Shown here: positions 8,668 to 17,581 of the stretch, one piece after another
Layout of the letters: the number at the start of each line of letters is the position of its first letter
Position numbering within the stretch: the first letter of the stretch is position 1
NCBI GenBank assembly: GCA_036394195.1
Contig: DASWFO010000183.1
Span: 1 to 47,759 of the forward strand
DNA length: 47,759 nucleotides
From: DATJPD01 sp036394195
Lineage (GTDB): Bacteria > Pseudomonadota > Alphaproteobacteria > CACIAM-22H2
Direction of reading: 5' to 3'
The notes under the pieces: model-generated
The model's database searches: none
What the model saw: the letters and a program-made list of their open reading frames with translations, nothing else
Told to the model about the DNA's origin: nothing
Program-made: the position numbers and the translations under genes

Positions 8668-9150
8668 TTACGTCAGAGATCCTGGGCGCTTCGGCTGGCC
8701 GTCGATCAGAACGAACGCCAGGCGCGCCGGCGCGTTGCTGCGATTCGCCCAGCCGTGATTGGTGCCGCGCTGGATCATCACGTCGCCGGACTTCATCTTC
8801 ACGGTCGAATCGTCCAGGTCCATCTCGACCTCGCCGGACAGGCAGATCACGTAGTCGATCGTATCCGTGCGGTGTATCCGCGGCGGAGCGCCGGGTTGCA
8901 GTTCCATGATCGCGAACCGGGTGCCGCCCGCCGGCGGCGGCGTGCCCAGCACGCGCTGGCCCGCATCGATTTCGGTCGTGAAGTCGCAGGGCGTCTCGTC
9001 CGTCACCCACATCAGGGTCGAGGTCGCTTTATCGTTCGGGAATTTATGATTGCCGGCCGGGCCATCCATCCAGACCACCGCCTTGCCAGCTGCGTCGTGG
9101 CCGGTGACGATGCGCCGGATCATCGGCCCCTGTCGTTTCGCTTCGGACAT
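8668..9150 (-). CDS. Cupin domain protein
   Basis: 160 aa single cupin barrel. The first cupin motif is loosely preserved around RIHRTDTIDYVICLSGEVEM and the second around GDVMIQRGTNHGWANRS, so metal binding through two or three histidines is plausible. Cupins of this size act as dioxygenases, isomerases or sensors, often in aromatic-acid pathways. The start ATG follows GGGGGAGAC. It is the first gene of a probable two-gene transcript with DoxX. Confidence 0.88.
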   Translation of the reverse strand: MSEAKRQGPMIRRIVTGHDAAGKAVVWMDGPAGNHKFPNDKATSTLMWVTDETPCDFTTEIDAGQRVLGTPPPAGGTRFAIMELQPGAPPRIHRTDTIDYVICLSGEVEMDLDDSTVKMKSGDVMIQRGTNHGWANRSNAPARLAFVLIDGQPKRPGSLT

Positions 9151-9360
9151 GTCTCCCCCAGTGTTTAACGTCTCAGATCAAGCCTCGGCGGGGCCCCACG
9201 GCCGCACTCGAAGCCCGTCCGCTGACTGCGCTTACGCATTTCAACATATCAGAGGGTGCGGTTTCGGTCCGCTTTTTACGCAATCTCAATCTATCGGGCG
9301 CATCGTGACGCCTCGACGGATCCGCGGCTCGTCCGTGGACAGAGGCAAGCGCCGGCTCCT

Positions 9361-10252
9361 ATGACAACCCGACAACCGCTCTCGAAGCGCCCGCATATCG
9401 CCGGCGACAAGCGCCGTTTGCGCGGCGGCGATGCCGAGATCGAGATGCTGGCTCGGCTGGGGAGTCAGGCGCGCGAGATCATGCTGCAGGCGCTCAATGC
9501 CGAGCGCGACGAGAACTTCCGCAGCTTCGGGAACTACAACGCATTCCGCCGCAAGGTCGGCGAGTTTGAATCCTTCTGCAGCATCATCGAGGGATACCTG
9601 AAAGAAGTCGTGAGCGAGCGCCGCGAGGAGCTCGAGGAACGCTTCTACAGCCTGTGGCAGATGATCTTTCGGCCCACGCTCAAGGCGCTCGGCGCGTTCT
9701 TCGCCCGCATGTCCAAGGACGGCGTGCTGCCGCTCGGCTGCCGCGACATCCTCAGTACTGAGCTGCGAGCTTTGGAGGCCATGCGGACCGCCTTGCTGGC
9801 ACCGCGCTTTGCCGCATCCGCCGACAAGGCCACCCTTGACGAGATCGCAGCCCTCGAGGGCACGATCCGGGCGCTGATGGATCAAGCGACCAGCCTTCCG
9901 GACTTCTCGACGCCGCCTGCCGACGACGCGCCGGACGCCGCCCAGCCCGACATCGCGCCCGCCGCTGGCCGGACAAGCCCTGTCGCCCTTCGAAGCGACG
10001 ACAGCGCCCAGGTGCGAGCCGTGCGCGAAATTCCGGGCCCTGCTCGACGCTCATCGCCGCAACGCGGGATTCGCACCCTATGTCGAGACGGACAGCCGGG
10101 CCCTCGAAGAGATCGAGCGCAAATTCGCGGTCAATCCCGCCGACGCCGCGGCACTCCTCTGGCTCCGCCAGATCGGCAGCGCCTGGCTGTCGCGCCTGCG
10201 CGACAACGACAAGGAGCTGCGCCGGATCCTCGGCCCGGTGCGCGCCGCGTAG
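9361..10252 (+). pseudogene. Hypothetical protein gene with an apparent frameshift
   Basis: The frame from ATG 9361 reads a helical, coding-like protein (GDAEIEMLARLGSQAREIML, then SFCSIIEGYLKEVV) up to an Ala/Pro/Asp-rich linker near 9960. After that the same frame degrades into arginine/proline-rich shadow sequence, while the next frame is clearly coding (CEPCAKFRALLDAHRRNAGF, then ALLWLRQIGSAWLSRLRDND) and ends with TAG at 10250-10252, exactly abutting the stop of the convergent receptor gene. No ATG, GTG or TTG starts the second part. A one-base insertion or two-base deletion around 9955-9975 would restore a single protein of about 296 aa. I do not recognise the family. It may be a real mutation or a sequencing/assembly error. 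Confidence 0.65.
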
Positions 10253-11512
10253 CTACTTCTTTGCGTCGGTGTAGGGATAGATCAGGTTGCCGGATTTGTA
10301 TTCCGGCGGCCACAGGATCACCTGCTTGCCGAGCTGCTTCCACTGATCGGCGTCGTTTCCGGTGACATGCTGGAACTGGCTGACCAGGACCCGCGATTTC
10401 GTCCATTCACCTTCCGGCCCGTAATTGATCTCACCGACCACGGTGTGCAGCGTCTTGGTGTGGAGGTAATCCGCGATCTTGTCCTGATCCAGGCTCTTCG
10501 TCCCCTCGACCGCTTCGGCCAGCACCTGCAAGGCGCCGTAGCCGAACGGCGCGAAGTTGAACCCGAACGGATCGATTCCCTCGCCGGCGGCGCGCGCCTG
10601 GTATTTCGCCAGCAGCTCCTGTGAGCCCGGGAAGTTGAAGCTCGGTGCCGGCACGAACACGTCCGCCGTGCTGATGATGCCGTTCAAGAGCGGCCCCAGC
10701 TGCATGCGGAACGTGGTGGCCAAGAGCCCGATCATGTTGCCGCCGAACATCTTCGTCTTGAGGCCGACCTCGTTGGCCGCGCGCACCATGCCGATGGTGT
10801 CCGGCGGATAGCCGGCGTTGTAGACGATGTCGGGATTGGCCGCCTGAACGGCCCGGATTACGGACGCGAAGTCGGTCGTGGTCGGCGGATAGGCCTTGTC
10901 ATAGACGATCTGCAGGCCGACCTTCTTCGCGTTCTCGCGCGCACCGTCCATGGACACTTGCGCAAACTCGGCGTCGGCGCCGGTGATGGCCACCGTCTTG
11001 GGCTTCGGGTTCTGCTCCATCGCCACCGCGAAGAAGCCTTCCGAGAACGCCAGCCGCGGGTTGGGCCCCGCCGAGATCATCGCGAAATATTTCGGGTATT
11101 TGAATTCGCGATTGGCGCCGACGGCGAGAATGCCGACGGTGACCCGGTTGTGCTGCATCAGGACCGGCAGCGCCGGCACCACCATGTTGGTCGCATACGG
11201 CCCGACGGTGAGGTCCACCTTGTCGACGTCGAGAAGCTTCGTATAGATCGGCGGCACGTTCGCCGGGCTGCTCTGGTCATCGTAGAAGACGAGCTCGACC
11301 GGCCGGCCGAGCAAGCCGCCCTTGGCGTTGATGTCGTCCTTCCAGATTTGCATCGCGAGCAGGACCTGCTTGCCGTTCGCGGCGACGCCGCCGGTGAGCG
11401 ACACGCTGAGCCCAATGCGGATCGGGTCGGCCGCCTGCGCCGCCGTTGCCGCAAGGACCGCTGCGATCAAGAATGCCGCGCGCAGCGAAGCCCGTCCGAT
11501 GTTCAGGAACAT
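10253..11512 (-). CDS. LivK-type ABC transporter substrate-binding protein
   Basis: Periplasmic type-I binding protein of the branched-chain amino acid (HAAT) class, about 419 aa. A signal peptide (AAFLIAAVLAATAAQA) precedes ADPIRIGLSVSLTGG, the classic LivK opening, and the two-lobe body with NAKGGLLGRPVELVFYDDQS. The start at ATG 11512 is chosen because GGGGAGG ends 6 bases upstream; an in-frame ATG at 11518 directly abuts that site. In soil alphaproteobacteria such receptors often bind aromatic or short organic acids rather than amino acids. The gene is divergent from a second LivK-type gene with a 130-bp gap, and no LivHMGF genes are in the window. Confidence 0.92.
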   Translation of the reverse strand: MFLNIGRASLRAAFLIAAVLAATAAQAADPIRIGLSVSLTGGVAANGKQVLLAMQIWKDDINAKGGLLGRPVELVFYDDQSSPANVPPIYTKLLDVDKVDLTVGPYATNMVVPALPVLMQHNRVTVGILAVGANREFKYPKYFAMISAGPNPRLAFSEGFFAVAMEQNPKPKTVAITGADAEFAQVSMDGARENAKKVGLQIVYDKAYPPTTTDFASVIRAVQAANPDIVYNAGYPPDTIGMVRAANEVGLKTKMFGGNMIGLLATTFRMQLGPLLNGIISTADVFVPAPSFNFPGSQELLAKYQARAAGEGIDPFGFNFAPFGYGALQVLAEAVEGTKSLDQDKIADYLHTKTLHTVVGEINYGPEGEWTKSRVLVSQFQHVTGNDADQWKQLGKQVILWPPEYKSGNLIYPYTDAKK

Positions 11513-11642
11513 TTTCATCCTCCCCAACCCATTGTTTCGTCCGTCGGGCGTTCGCCCTGACGTCTGGCCATCCTAAGCAGGCCGTGAGAGAAGTATAGCA
11601 AATCAAACGGCCGGGCTCGCGGCCGAGATGGGGAGGATGCCG

Positions 11643-12827
11643 ATGCAGGTCCGGAGTCGGGCGATCTCGTTTGCGGTTGTCGTGGCACTCGGCGCGGGCG
11701 CGGCACCACCGGCGAAAGCCGCCGATCCGTACGATCTGCACGTCATCCTGCCGCTGACCGGCGGCGCCTCGTTTGTCGGCAAAGGCGAGCAGGCCAACCT
11801 GCAGGCGCTGGAAGCGCACCTGAACAAGACCGGCGGCATCCAGGGCCGACCGCTCCATCTCATCTATCACGACGACCAGACCAAGCCTCAGGTGGCGGTG
11901 CAGCTGACCAACGAGGTCCTGACGACCAAGCCGCCGGTGATCATGGGCTCGAGCATCGTCGCGATGTGCAACGCGATGGCGCCGCTGATGGCCAAAGGAC
12001 CGGTGATGTACTGCATGTCGCCGGGAATCCACCCGGCCGACGGCGGCTACGTGTTCTCGGGCTCGGCGTCCACCTACGATCTCGTCGAGACGCTGGTCCG
12101 CTATTACCGGCTCAAGGGCTGGACCCGGATCGCGGTGATCTCCAGCTCCGACGCGACCGGCCAGGACATCGACCGCGGCATCGACCAGGTCTTCGGGATG
12201 CCCGAGAACGGCGCGCTGCAGAAAGTCGAGCACGAGCACTTCACGCCGACCGACGTCAGCGTGGCCGCCCAGATGGAGCGGATCAAGGCGGCGCAGCCGC
12301 AGGCGCTGATCGCCTGGACCACCGGCGCCGCGATCGCCACGATCTTCCGCGCCGCCATCCAGGCCGGGCTCGATGTTCCGATCGGCACCACCAACGGCAA
12401 CCAGACCTTCGCCCAGATGGAGCAGTATGCCGCCTTCATGCCGAAACAGCTGTTCATGCCATCGTCGCTGTTTCCCGATCACGACGGCGTGCTCACCCTC
12501 GATCCGCGCGTCGAGAAGGTCCAGCACGAGATGTACGGGATCCTGAAACAGGCCGATCTCAAGTCGGACAACATGACCGGCACGTCGTGGGACGTGGCGC
12601 TGGTGATCATCGAGGCGCTGCGCAAGCTGGGGCCCGGCGCCAATGCCGAGCAGATCCGCCAGTACATCGCGACTCTCACCGACTTCCCGGGGATCAACGG
12701 CGTCTACAACTTCAAGGCCCATCCGCAGCGCGGGCTGGGGTCGGAGAGTGCGGTGATCGTGCGCTTCGATGCAGCCGAGAAGCGCTGGGTGTGGCTGAGC
12801 AAACCCGGCGGCGTGCCGCTGCCATAG
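11643..12827 (+). CDS. LivK-type ABC transporter substrate-binding protein
   Basis: About 394 aa periplasmic receptor with signal peptide AISFAVVVALGAGAAPPAKA, then DPYDLHVILPLTGG. ATG 11643 is chosen because GGGGAGG lies 6 bases upstream; an earlier ATG at 11637 abuts that site, the same layout as in the divergent gene. More than half of its residues match the receptor at 25809-26996 by eye, including the blocks TPTDVSVAAQMERIK, GNQTFAQMEQYA and FKAHPQRGLG, so the two are paralogues. It is followed by a Bug receptor gene 1 bp after the stop, so two receptors of different transporter classes appear to share one transcript. The ligand is unknown. Confidence 0.92.
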   Translation: MQVRSRAISFAVVVALGAGAAPPAKAADPYDLHVILPLTGGASFVGKGEQANLQALEAHLNKTGGIQGRPLHLIYHDDQTKPQVAVQLTNEVLTTKPPVIMGSSIVAMCNAMAPLMAKGPVMYCMSPGIHPADGGYVFSGSASTYDLVETLVRYYRLKGWTRIAVISSSDATGQDIDRGIDQVFGMPENGALQKVEHEHFTPTDVSVAAQMERIKAAQPQALIAWTTGAAIATIFRAAIQAGLDVPIGTTNGNQTFAQMEQYAAFMPKQLFMPSSLFPDHDGVLTLDPRVEKVQHEMYGILKQADLKSDNMTGTSWDVALVIIEALRKLGPGANAEQIRQYIATLTDFPGINGVYNFKAHPQRGLGSESAVIVRFDAAEKRWVWLSKPGGVPLP

Positions 12828-12828
12828 C

Positions 12829-13806
12829 ATGCCGCGCGCATCGGCGCTCATCACGGCAACGATCGGGCTGCTGCTCGCGGCCGCGCCGGCCGCGGCACAA
12901 ACCTATCCGTCGAGGCCGATCCGGTTCGTCGTGCCGATCGCCCCGGGCGGTGCCGTCGACTATTCGGCGCGGGCGCTGGCGCAAAAGCTCACGGAAAACC
13001 TGCATCAGCCGGTGATCGTCGATAACCGGCCCGGCGGCAATTCGATCATTGGCGCGGAATTCGTCGCCAAGGCGGCGCCGGATGGCTCGACCTTCCTCTA
13101 CACGAGCTCGCACACGGTCGTCGTGGTGCCCCTGCTCTACGACAAGCTGCCCTATGACCCGATCCACGATTTCGTGCCGGTGGCGCTGTGCTGCAGCATG
13201 GCCCAGGCGATCGTGGTCAATGCGAGCCTGCACGTCGGCTCGGTCAAGGAGCTGGTGGCGCTGGCGCGCACCGAGCCCGGCCAGCTGACCTATGGCTCGA
13301 TGGGCAGCGGCTCGAGCGGGCACCTCAACATGGAAGCGTTGAAGGAGCAGACCGGCATCGACGTGCGGCATGTCCCCTATAAGGGCTCATCGCCCGCCAT
13401 CACCGATCTCGTAGCCGGCCATATCTCGATGATGGTGGTGATGTTGGGCGTGGTCAGAAGCCATATCGAGACCGGGGACCTCAAGGCGCTGGCCATCGGT
13501 GCGCCCGAGCGGTCAGCGCTGTTCCCCGATGTGCCGACCGCGGAGGAGGCCGGCCTCCACGACTACGACGCCTCGGACTGGATGGGGGTGTTTGCACCCG
13601 CGGGCACCCCGCCCGAGATCATCGCGCGAATGAACAAGGAGGTGGTGAGAATCGCCACCGACCCCGAATTCATCGAGCAGCGGTTGCGCAAGAACGCGCT
13701 GGAGCCGCCGCGGATCACATCGCCAGACAAGATCCGGGAGTTCATCGACGGTGAGCGGGAGAAGCGGGCCCACATCGTAAAGTTGACCGGCGCCAAGGTC
13801 GATTGA
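12829..13806 (+). CDS. Bug/TctC family periplasmic solute receptor
   Basis: 325 aa with a signal peptide (ITATIGLLLAAAPAAAQ) and the family opening YPSRPIRFVVPIAPGG, followed by HQPVIVDNRPGGNSIIGAE and HVPYKGSSPAITDLVAG. It starts 1 bp after the LivK gene stop, indicating translational coupling. It is less similar to the other two Bug proteins in the window than they are to each other. No TTT membrane subunits are nearby, so it must use a membrane component encoded elsewhere or act as a sensor. The solute cannot be assigned. Confidence 0.93.
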   Translation: MPRASALITATIGLLLAAAPAAAQTYPSRPIRFVVPIAPGGAVDYSARALAQKLTENLHQPVIVDNRPGGNSIIGAEFVAKAAPDGSTFLYTSSHTVVVVPLLYDKLPYDPIHDFVPVALCCSMAQAIVVNASLHVGSVKELVALARTEPGQLTYGSMGSGSSGHLNMEALKEQTGIDVRHVPYKGSSPAITDLVAGHISMMVVMLGVVRSHIETGDLKALAIGAPERSALFPDVPTAEEAGLHDYDASDWMGVFAPAGTPPEIIARMNKEVVRIATDPEFIEQRLRKNALEPPRITSPDKIREFIDGEREKRAHIVKLTGAKVD

Positions 13807-13840
13807 GCGGGCGGACACCTTCGCTCCGGTCGCCTCTATT

Positions 13841-13912
13841 TCGTCATGCCCGCGAAAGCGGGCATCCATCGCGCCGCTGAACCATGGATTCCCGCGTTCG
13901 CGGGAATGACGA
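13841..13912. repeat. REP-like palindromic element with two hairpins
   Basis: A 72-bp element with perfect outer ends TCGTCAT (13841-13847) and ATGACGA (13906-13912). Inside are two GC-rich hairpins: ATGCCCGC-GAAA-GCGGGCAT at 13846-13865 and ATTCCCGCG-TT-CGCGGGAAT at 13888-13907. It lies between convergent genes. Such 'CGTCATGCCCGC...CGGGAATGACG' elements are widespread in Alphaproteobacteria, probably moved by REP-type transposases. It may also help end transcription from both sides. Confidence 0.88.
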
Positions 13913-13920
13913 GAAGAGGC

Positions 13921-14895
13921 TTAGAGGCGCAGCACGCGCTCGGCGTTGCCGTGGGCGATCTTTTCGCGATCGACGTCGCTGACCGGCAGGGCATTCAGGA
14001 ACTTGACGGCGACCCGGTTGGATTCATAGGGCCAGTCGACGGAAAACAGCACGTTGTCGACTCCCAGCGCCATGATGGTGCACAGAAATGCCGGCACCGA
14101 AAACTGGCCGCTGCAGGTGACGACCAGGTTCTCCGTCAGGTATTGCGCCGGCGTGCGCTTGAGCCCGCGCCGCTTGGCCGCCCCCCGCGTGTGGTCTTCC
14201 AGACGATGCAGCCAGAACGGCAGCCCTTCGCCGAGATGGCCGAGGATCATCCTGAGCCGCGGGTATGCGTCGAAGACGCCCGAGAACACGAGACGCAGGA
14301 AATGCGAGCACGTGTCCATGGCGAACCCCCAGCCGGCGAAAGCCAGCTCCTCGTAGCCCTCGAAATAGGCCTTCAGCACGGCCGGGTGCGGATCGCGCGG
14401 ATGCAGGTAGACCGGGACGTCGAGCGCCTGGGCGGCTTCGAAGATCGGCCAGTATTTGCGGTCGTCGAGAAAACTGCCCTGGGTATGGCCGTTGATCATC
14501 GCGCCCTTGAAGCCGAGGCGCCGCACGGCGCGCTCGAGCTCGGCGGCCGACGCCGCGGGATCGGCGGTTGGCAGAGCGGCGAACCCGGCGAAACGCCCCG
14601 GATGCACTTTGATGGTGTCGGACATCCTGTCGTTGGCATCGCGGGCCATCGGCACCGCCTCGGCGGCATCGAGGGCCTGACAGCCGGGGATCGACAGCGA
14701 CAGCACCTGCAGCGAGATGCCCGCCGCATCCATCGCCGCCAGCCGCGTGTCGCCGATATCCAGCAGCTCATCGGCCAGGTCGTGGCCGAGCTGCTGCTTG
14801 CGGTCGGCGAAATTCCGGATCCGCCGCGGCGTGTACGGAAAGCGCGCGCGGTGCATCGGCGTCTCAAAATGCTCCTCGATGGCGATGATCCTCAC
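13921..14895 (-). CDS. Amidohydrolase family decarboxylase, resorcylate/dihydroxybenzoate decarboxylase-like
   Basis: 324 aa, the typical length for gamma-resorcylate and 2,3-dihydroxybenzoate decarboxylases, which remove CO2 from hydroxybenzoates using one divalent metal. The diagnostic N-terminus EEHF is present (Glu7, His9), followed by His165 in VYLHPRD, His220 in ILGHLGEG and Asp287 in FSVDWPY; these match in spacing the four metal and catalytic residues known for gamma-resorcylate decarboxylase. It is the last gene of a minus-strand operon: Bug receptor, MhpA-like hydroxylase, then this gene 9 bp later. The set suggests uptake, hydroxylation and decarboxylation of an aromatic acid. The exact substrate is inference. 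Confidence 0.88.
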   Translation of the reverse strand: MRIIAIEEHFETPMHRARFPYTPRRIRNFADRKQQLGHDLADELLDIGDTRLAAMDAAGISLQVLSLSIPGCQALDAAEAVPMARDANDRMSDTIKVHPGRFAGFAALPTADPAASAAELERAVRRLGFKGAMINGHTQGSFLDDRKYWPIFEAAQALDVPVYLHPRDPHPAVLKAYFEGYEELAFAGWGFAMDTCSHFLRLVFSGVFDAYPRLRMILGHLGEGLPFWLHRLEDHTRGAAKRRGLKRTPAQYLTENLVVTCSGQFSVPAFLCTIMALGVDNVLFSVDWPYESNRVAVKFLNALPVSDVDREKIAHGNAERVLRL

Positions 14896-14904
14896 CAGGC
14901 CCTC

Positions 14905-16503
14905 CTATCGGAACAGCTGCCGCCCCAAAGATTTGATCAGCCGGTTCAAGCCTGTGGCGTCGCTCGCGACGCCGCAGACGTAGCGGTCCGGCCGCACCAA
15001 CACCGCCTCGCACGCCTGCTCGCCGGCCCAGGCCGCGAACAGGCCGTGGGCCTCGACCAACCGGACGACGCCGTCCGGCGCCGGCGTGGTCGGGACGGCG
15101 CCGTTGGACGCAATCACCACCCGCGCCGCGCCGATCCGGCGCAGAAGGGCCGCGGCCTCTTCGTCCAGCCAGGATTGGGCGGCATCCGTGTGTGTCGCGA
15201 GGAGGAACTCATCGCCGACGACGTCATCGAGCCGCGCGGTCTCACCCCCTGGCATGCGGAGCCGTGGCTGAACGAACAACGTGCCCGCGCCCCGGGTCGG
15301 CCGGCCCTCCACGTCCGTGTCGATCAGCCCTGCCTTCAGCGGCGGAATATAGCGCTGCCGGACCGTGATCGCGGTGCCACGCTCGAGCTGCTCGCGCAGC
15401 TCGGCATCGCGGCGGCGGGCCTTATCGGCGTCGAGCTCGCCGATCACTAGGCCGAATGACTTCGTGACCTCGACCAGCTCCCGGATATGGGGCTTGCGCT
15501 CCAGCTCATAGCTGTCGAGCACCCGATCGGCGCCGTCGTGGCGCAGCGCCAGATCGAGCTTCCAGGCGAGATTCGCCGCATCGCGAAGGCCCGAGCACAG
15601 TCCTTGCCCCAGGAACGGCGGCATCTGGTGCGCCGCATCGCCGACGATGAACGCGCGTCCCTGCCGCCAACGCGCCGCCACCAGCGCATGGAAGCGGTAG
15701 ACCGCGGCACGCCAGATCTCGAGCGCGCTCACGTCGACGAACCGCGCCAGGCACTCGAGAATGCTCTTCGGATCGCCGAAGTCTTCCGGCCGCTCGCCGG
15801 GCAGGAGCTTGATCTCCCAGCGCCTGACGTTGCGCGGACCGATGATGAATGTCGCCGGCCGGGACGGCCAGCAATACTGGACGCAGCGCTCGGGCAGCGT
15901 CACGTCGCGATGGAGCAGCGTGTCGACGACAATCCACCACTCGTCGAATGCCAGATCCTCCAGGGGCAACGCCAGCTGCTTGCGCACGAAGCTGCCGGCC
16001 CCATCGCAGCCGGCGAGATAGCGCGCCGTGACCGTAGCCGGCCGCCCGTCTGTGCCACGCAGAGACAATGTCACCGCTTCGCCATCCTGGTCGATCCCGA
16101 CGGCTTCGCATGGCTTGAACACGCGCACCTGGGGCGAGCGTTCGACCGCCGCGCGCAGCTTCGCCTCGAGCTCGGGCTGGACGAACGTCCCGGTCGGCAG
16201 CCAGTCGAGCGGGAACGGCGGCGGCTGGGGATCGTATTTGCGGATGATCTTGCCGTCGACGCCCAGGAAGTCGGTTCCCGGATGGCGGCCGATCATTCCG
16301 GGGAGAACGTCGCCGAGGCCGCACCATTGAAAAATGCGCAGCGCCTCGTGGTCGGCAGCGATGGCCCGCGGCTTGTCGAAGATCTCGCTCTGGGTTTCGA
16401 TCACGGCGACGCGCCGGCCGCGCTTGGCGAGCAGCGCGGCGAGCACGGCGCCGACTGGCCCATACCCGACGATGGCGACGTCGTAGTCGGCTTTGATCGT
16501 CAT
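14905..16503 (-). CDS. FAD-dependent aromatic hydroxylase, MhpA-like
   Basis: 532 aa class A flavoprotein monooxygenase that uses NAD(P)H and O2 to hydroxylate a phenolic ring. Visible motifs are the FAD-binding VAIVGYGPVGA near residue 9, the CDGAGSFVR (DG) motif and FIVGDAAHQMPPFLGQGL (GD motif). The last motif and the overall length are closest to 3-(3-hydroxyphenyl)propionate hydroxylase (MhpA, about 554 aa). Its ATG overlaps the upstream Bug gene stop as ATGA. With the adjoining decarboxylase-like gene it could form the upper part of an aromatic-acid pathway; no ring-cleavage dioxygenase is in the window. Confidence 0.9.
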   Translation of the reverse strand: MTIKADYDVAIVGYGPVGAVLAALLAKRGRRVAVIETQSEIFDKPRAIAADHEALRIFQWCGLGDVLPGMIGRHPGTDFLGVDGKIIRKYDPQPPPFPLDWLPTGTFVQPELEAKLRAAVERSPQVRVFKPCEAVGIDQDGEAVTLSLRGTDGRPATVTARYLAGCDGAGSFVRKQLALPLEDLAFDEWWIVVDTLLHRDVTLPERCVQYCWPSRPATFIIGPRNVRRWEIKLLPGERPEDFGDPKSILECLARFVDVSALEIWRAAVYRFHALVAARWRQGRAFIVGDAAHQMPPFLGQGLCSGLRDAANLAWKLDLALRHDGADRVLDSYELERKPHIRELVEVTKSFGLVIGELDADKARRRDAELREQLERGTAITVRQRYIPPLKAGLIDTDVEGRPTRGAGTLFVQPRLRMPGGETARLDDVVGDEFLLATHTDAAQSWLDEEAAALLRRIGAARVVIASNGAVPTTPAPDGVVRLVEAHGLFAAWAGEQACEAVLVRPDRYVCGVASDATGLNRLIKSLGRQLFR

Positions 16504-17480
16504 GGGGCTAGACGGATGTCGGCGTCGCGCGCCACGGTTTCCCAGCGCTTGAGGTCTCCGGCGACCATCGCCGCGAATGTCGCAGCGTCGTTCCCGACCG
16601 GGTCGATGGACAAGCCATCCAGGCGCGCCGTCACCTCCGGCAGCCGCATGATCCGGATGACCTCGTCCTGCAGCCGCGTGACCACCGGCGGTGGCGTGGC
16701 CGCCGGCGCGAACAGGCCGCCCCAGCCGGACACCTCGACCCCGTCGACGCCGCTTTCGCGCAGGCTGGGCAGGTCCGGAAACCGGGGTGCGCGCGCGGGC
16801 GACAGCACGGCAAGCCCGCGAACTTCGCCGCTCTTCAGCTGCGGGGCGATCGTGCCGGCGTCGACCAAGGTCGCCAGCACCTCGCCGGCGACGACGGCGC
16901 GGATGGCGTCGATGCTGCCCTTGTAGGTGACGTATTGCAGCTTCGCCCCCGTCTTCGCCTTGAGCAGCTCGAACGCCAGCTGGAAGGATGCCGACGCGCC
17001 GGCGATATTCGCCTTCTCGGGGTGGGCCCGGACATAGGCGATCAGCTCGCTCACGGAGGTTATGGGAACCGTCTTATCGGCTGCGAGGATGAACGGCCAC
17101 GACGCCAGCATGGAGACGGCGGCAAAATCGCGCACCGCGGAATACGAAAGATTGGGATACACGACCGGGTTGATCACCATCGACGCGCTGGTTCCGGCCA
17201 GCAACGTGTAGCCGTCGGGAGCGGCGCGCGCGACATATTCGGCCGCAATCGACCCGCTGGCGCCGAGCTTGTTGTCGATCACCACCGGCTGGCCGAGGCT
17301 TTCCGACAGCTTCTGGCCGACGACGCGGGCCACGATGTCGATCGCACCGCCGGGCGAGAACCCGACCAGGATGTGAACCGGTTTGGCGGCGTAGCGCGCC
17401 TCGGTCTCGGCCTGCACGCCCGGCGACCCGGCGAACATCGCCAGGACCAGTGCCGCCGCGACTGAGCAGGCCCGGACCAT
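16500..17480 (-). CDS. Bug/TctC family periplasmic solute receptor
   Basis: 326 aa with a signal peptide (VAAALVLAMFAGSPGVQA) and the family opening AKPVHILVGFSPGGAIDI, then GQPVVIDNKLGASGSIAAEY and YVTYKGSIDAIRAVVAGE. It is the first gene of a three-gene operon and overlaps the hydroxylase gene by 4 bp (ATGA). By eye it is clearly closer to the Bug protein at 4622-5605 than to the one at 12829-13806; shared blocks include the region around YSAVRDFAAVSMLASWPFIL. The operon suggests it binds an aromatic carboxylate. No TctA/TctB genes are nearby. Confidence 0.93.
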   Translation of the reverse strand: MVRACSVAAALVLAMFAGSPGVQAETEARYAAKPVHILVGFSPGGAIDIVARVVGQKLSESLGQPVVIDNKLGASGSIAAEYVARAAPDGYTLLAGTSASMVINPVVYPNLSYSAVRDFAAVSMLASWPFILAADKTVPITSVSELIAYVRAHPEKANIAGASASFQLAFELLKAKTGAKLQYVTYKGSIDAIRAVVAGEVLATLVDAGTIAPQLKSGEVRGLAVLSPARAPRFPDLPSLRESGVDGVEVSGWGGLFAPAATPPPVVTRLQDEVIRIMRLPEVTARLDGLSIDPVGNDAATFAAMVAGDLKRWETVARDADIRLAP

Positions 17481-17581
17481 CCTTCCCTCCCAAAGCGCCT
17501 TCGAAATCTATACTAGCGTCTTCGCGCCCGATGCGGCACGTTCCGGGCTCACATTATCAGGTGCGACTTATCGGGTGCGAT

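Noticed and set aside
10255..10365. Continuation of the first frame of the unknown gene past 10252
   Set aside because: It lies antisense to the LivK-type receptor gene and has no coding character.
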